In this document: positions 63,301-64,000 of the stretch, piece after piece
Layout of the letters: each line of letters begins with the position of its first letter
How positions within the stretch are numbered: the first letter of the stretch is position 1
DNA from: Apteryx mantelli
Taxonomy: Eukaryota > Chordata > Aves > Apterygiformes > Apterygidae
Length of the DNA stretch: 64,000 bases
NCBI RefSeq assembly: GCF_036417845.1
Contig: NC_089994.1
Coordinates: forward strand, 12,418,001-12,482,000
Direction of reading: 5' to 3'
The notes under the pieces: generated by a model
Seen by the model: only the letters and a program-made list of their open reading frames with translations
What the model was told of the DNA's origin: nothing
The model's database searches: none
Position numbers and translations under genes: made by a program

Positions 63301-63940
63301 CCCTAGAACTCTCTGGTTTCTCCTTCATCTTCTTCTGAGACAAACAGAAGAACTACACAGAGAATCACACCCAATGGAAATGATTTATGAAATTCTATAT
63401 TTACTTTTCATTGAGGGGAGTAAGTGATACGTGAGACAGCCATGATGGCCATCGTTTTTAAATATGAGTTAACATACATACTGAGACCCCTAAATAAGTT
63501 ATTTTATTTCAAGAGGAACAAAATCCACAAAACCCCAAACTATTATTTGCATCTGAAATCAACACAATTATCAATTCAGTGCCAAATGCTAGATTATCCA
63601 AAGCTAAAAAAGGCTTCTCCATTAAGTTAAAAATCAGTGCTTTATACTCTCATCACTTTTTTGCATAGAAAAAACTGTTTAAACAGTTTTGGTACAAAGT
63701 TGAATGACACCAAGATTAATTGTTTTGATTCAAAATGATGTGTTTTTCAAGTACCTTCTTAGCAGTTGCCATCTTCCACTTCCTCTCTTGAGCAAAATCA
63801 GTTGCCATCCACTGCATTTCTTCCAGCAAATAATCCCAGTGAGATTTGGGTCTTGGGGCCTCTTGGAGTTTAGGAAGTCGCCTCAGGGACCATAAACCTT
63901 CCTTCCTCAGTTCTGCTATTCGCTGATGGATTTGATTTTC
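27875..63940 (-). CDS. EP400: EP400 (p400) Snf2-family ATPase; 5' part missing at window edge, 48 coding exons present
   Basis: Forty-eight GT-AG exons with matching phases join into 7080 nt encoding 2359 residues and a TGA stop. The human protein is about 3159 residues, so roughly 750-800 N-terminal residues lie beyond 64000. In order the protein shows an HSA domain, an acidic linker, Snf2 lobe 1 ([12 protein letters not shown]), a long insertion, helicase C ([24 protein letters not shown]), a conserved [16 protein letters not shown] block, a SANT/Myb-like domain ([24 protein letters not shown]) and a glutamine/alanine-rich tail. The tail ends ...RLKAPTKPS, close to the human C-terminus. By family knowledge EP400 is the ATPase of the TIP60/NuA4-type complex and exchanges H2A.Z/H3.3 in chromatin. 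Exon coordinates are given in the block entries below. No frameshift or internal stop was found. Confidence 0.96.
30416..30432. repeat. (CA)n microsatellite in an EP400 intron
   Basis: Short CA repeat in the intron between the exons at 30210 and 30894. Confidence 0.85.
36956..38565 (-). CDS. EP400: EP400 SANT/Myb-like domain and following exons
   Basis: Exons 38565-38392 ([54 protein letters not shown]), 38152-38105 ([16 protein letters not shown]) and 37092-36956 ([35 protein letters not shown]). The tryptophan-anchored helix pattern and the CRNRYENVI helix mark the SANT/Myb-like fold. In the family it contributes to histone or TIP60 contacts. Confidence 0.95.
37560..37740 (-). repeat. MIR-like ancient SINE fragment in an EP400 intron
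   Basis: The plus-strand string runs from TCTACACCCAGTTCTATCAC through a GACTTTGGGCAAG-like degenerate stretch to TAGCATATTATCCCCATTT. It parallels the reverse complement of the MIR/CORE-SINE consensus (acceptor-like '...CCCAGCTCTGCCACTTAC... TCACTTAACCTCTCTGTGCCTCA... CCCCATCTGTAAAATG'). It lies in the intron between the SANT-proximal exons at 38105 and 37092. The assignment is from memory of the consensus. Confidence 0.55.
39121..41955 (-). CDS. EP400: EP400 exons between the ATPase and the SANT domain
   Basis: Exons 41955-41812 ([17 protein letters not shown]), 41491-41333 (acidic, [14 protein letters not shown]), 41059-40976 ([16 protein letters not shown]), 40355-40224 ([19 protein letters not shown]), 40118-40074 ([15 protein letters not shown]), 39964-39811 ([35 protein letters not shown]) and 39362-39121 ([19 protein letters not shown], ending [15 protein letters not shown]). 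All are close to human EP400. The 39362 acceptor has an in-frame alternative at 39356. Confidence 0.94.
42642..43856 (-). CDS. EP400: EP400 helicase C-terminal lobe exons
   Basis: Exons 43856-43654 ([20 protein letters not shown] to [13 protein letters not shown]), 43566-43397 ([35 protein letters not shown]; motif IV region), 43201-43005 ([20 protein letters not shown] motif [20 protein letters not shown] motif VI) and 42753-42642 ([14 protein letters not shown]). Motif VI keeps the arginine-finger region in the EP400 form DRIGRC in place of HRIGQ. The block completes the split Snf2 ATPase. Confidence 0.95.
44594..52398 (-). CDS. EP400: EP400 insertion between the two ATPase lobes
   Basis: Exons 52398-52232 ([20 protein letters not shown]), 51130-50976 ([20 protein letters not shown]), 50450-50214 (Ala/Gln/Pro-rich, QPQPQPPS), 49143-48979 ([12 protein letters not shown], then [20 protein letters not shown]), 48016-47849 ([19 protein letters not shown]), 45761-45682 (short linker) and 44892-44594 ([20 protein letters not shown]). 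INO80/SWR1-type remodellers carry a long insertion at this point that docks RuvBL1/RuvBL2. That role is family knowledge; the sequence only shows the position and the low-complexity character. Introns here are 0.5-2.1 kb. Confidence 0.93.
53326..56861 (-). CDS. EP400: EP400 Snf2 ATPase lobe 1 exons
   Basis: Exons 56861-56684 ([17 protein letters not shown], then [13 protein letters not shown]; Walker A lysine at window residue 347), 55997-55861 ([20 protein letters not shown]), 55486-55317 ([20 protein letters not shown]; Walker B box is DEMQ), 54817-54643 ([19 protein letters not shown], motif III), 54281-54145 ([20 protein letters not shown]) and 53512-53326 ([16 protein letters not shown]). 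All residues expected for nucleotide binding are present. The DEMQ box instead of DEAH/DEGH is normal for EP400 and not a defect. Confidence 0.95.
57055..58094 (-). CDS. EP400: EP400 exons just before the ATPase core
   Basis: Exons 58094-57987 ([19 protein letters not shown], ending SEEDSSEE) and 57248-57055 ([20 protein letters not shown], then [14 protein letters not shown]). These correspond to the human segment with LLKMYAGAF-like and VVLIDSL motifs preceding the Snf2 fold. No catalytic residue lies here. Confidence 0.9.
59426..62098 (-). CDS. EP400: EP400 exons for the post-HSA basic and acidic linker
   Basis: Exons 62098-62020 ([19 protein letters not shown]), 61739-61687 ([17 protein letters not shown]), 60212-60155 ([16 protein letters not shown]) and 59515-59426 ([13 protein letters not shown], then [11 protein letters not shown]). 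The phases are consistent through all four. The block moves from lysine-rich coiled-coil-like sequence to a strongly acidic stretch. It links the HSA domain to the ATPase, as in the human protein. Confidence 0.92.
62203..63940 (-). CDS. EP400: EP400 exons encoding the HSA domain
   Basis: Exons 63940-63755 (62 codons) and 62343-62203 (47 codons), both phase 0-0. The first reads [15 protein letters not shown] and then [20 protein letters not shown]. The second begins [13 protein letters not shown] and ends FWSNIEQ. This is the helicase/SANT-associated (HSA) domain. In the family it is a long helix that binds actin and actin-related proteins. A possible 18-nt exon lies between the two (see 62467-62484). 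The stretch beyond 63940 to the window end is intron. Confidence 0.93.
62467..62484 (-). CDS. EP400: Candidate 18-nt EP400 microexon (ELDTLE)
   Basis: On the minus strand a pyrimidine-rich run is followed by TTTACTGACATGGTAG, then GAATTAGACACACTGGAG, then GTAAGTGC. So a good branch site (TACTGAC), a 3' splice site and a near-consensus 5' splice site flank 18 nt. Inclusion would insert six residues, ELDTLE, at the phase-0 junction between the two HSA exons without shifting the frame. The remembered human isoform lacks this insert. No transcript evidence is available, so this is inference from splice signals. Confidence 0.45.
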
Positions 63941-64000
63941 CTTTAAAAAAAGTACATACCATTACAAAGAAGCTACGTGATGCACCTGCAATAGTAGCCA

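Overview
This window is vertebrate genomic DNA, most likely from a bird or another sauropsid. I base that on multi-exon genes with GT-AG introns, a compact EP400 gene (more than 36 kb for about three quarters of the protein), GC-rich and CpG-rich gene starts, a CR1/L3-like LINE fragment and ancient MIR-like SINE fragments. No species-specific marker was recognised.

There are two protein-coding genes, both on the minus strand. (1) NOC4L, the homolog of yeast Noc4/Utp19, runs from 25444 (ATG) to 16582 (stop) in 15 exons. All exon junctions keep one open frame of 513 residues, which is the family's normal length. (2) EP400, the p400 SWI/SNF-type ATPase of the TIP60/NuA4 and histone-exchange complexes, enters at the right edge. 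Its 48 coding exons in the window (63940 down to 27875) join into one uninterrupted frame of 2359 residues. They carry the C-terminal three quarters of the protein: HSA domain, split Snf2 ATPase with its long insertion, SANT/Myb-like domain and glutamine-rich tail. The N-terminal part, roughly 750 residues judged by the human protein, lies beyond position 64000.

Layout: 1-16540 holds no gene I can recognise. It alternates CpG-rich patches (about 1555-2345, 3130-3660, 4640-5045, 5560-5760, 6200-6680, 7190-7560 and 8580-10420) with AT-rich stretches, microsatellites and homopolymers, a CR1/L3-like fragment (8361-8500), a MIR-like fragment (14890-15075), and two related non-coding elements (11611-11767 and 13517-13675). 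NOC4L occupies 16566-25444. Its CpG-island promoter (about 25445-25600) abuts the EP400 polyadenylation signal (25666-25671), so the two genes are head-to-tail with almost no space between them. EP400 3' UTR spans about 25650-27874 and EP400 exons and introns fill 27875-64000.

Functionally the genes are unrelated: NOC4L acts in the small-subunit processome in the nucleolus and EP400 in chromatin remodelling. I found no new multi-gene system. The best leads are an 18-nt in-frame candidate microexon inside the EP400 HSA region, the absence of a divergent DDX51 next to NOC4L, the paired non-coding elements near 11.6 and 13.5 kb, and several in-frame tandem splice sites.
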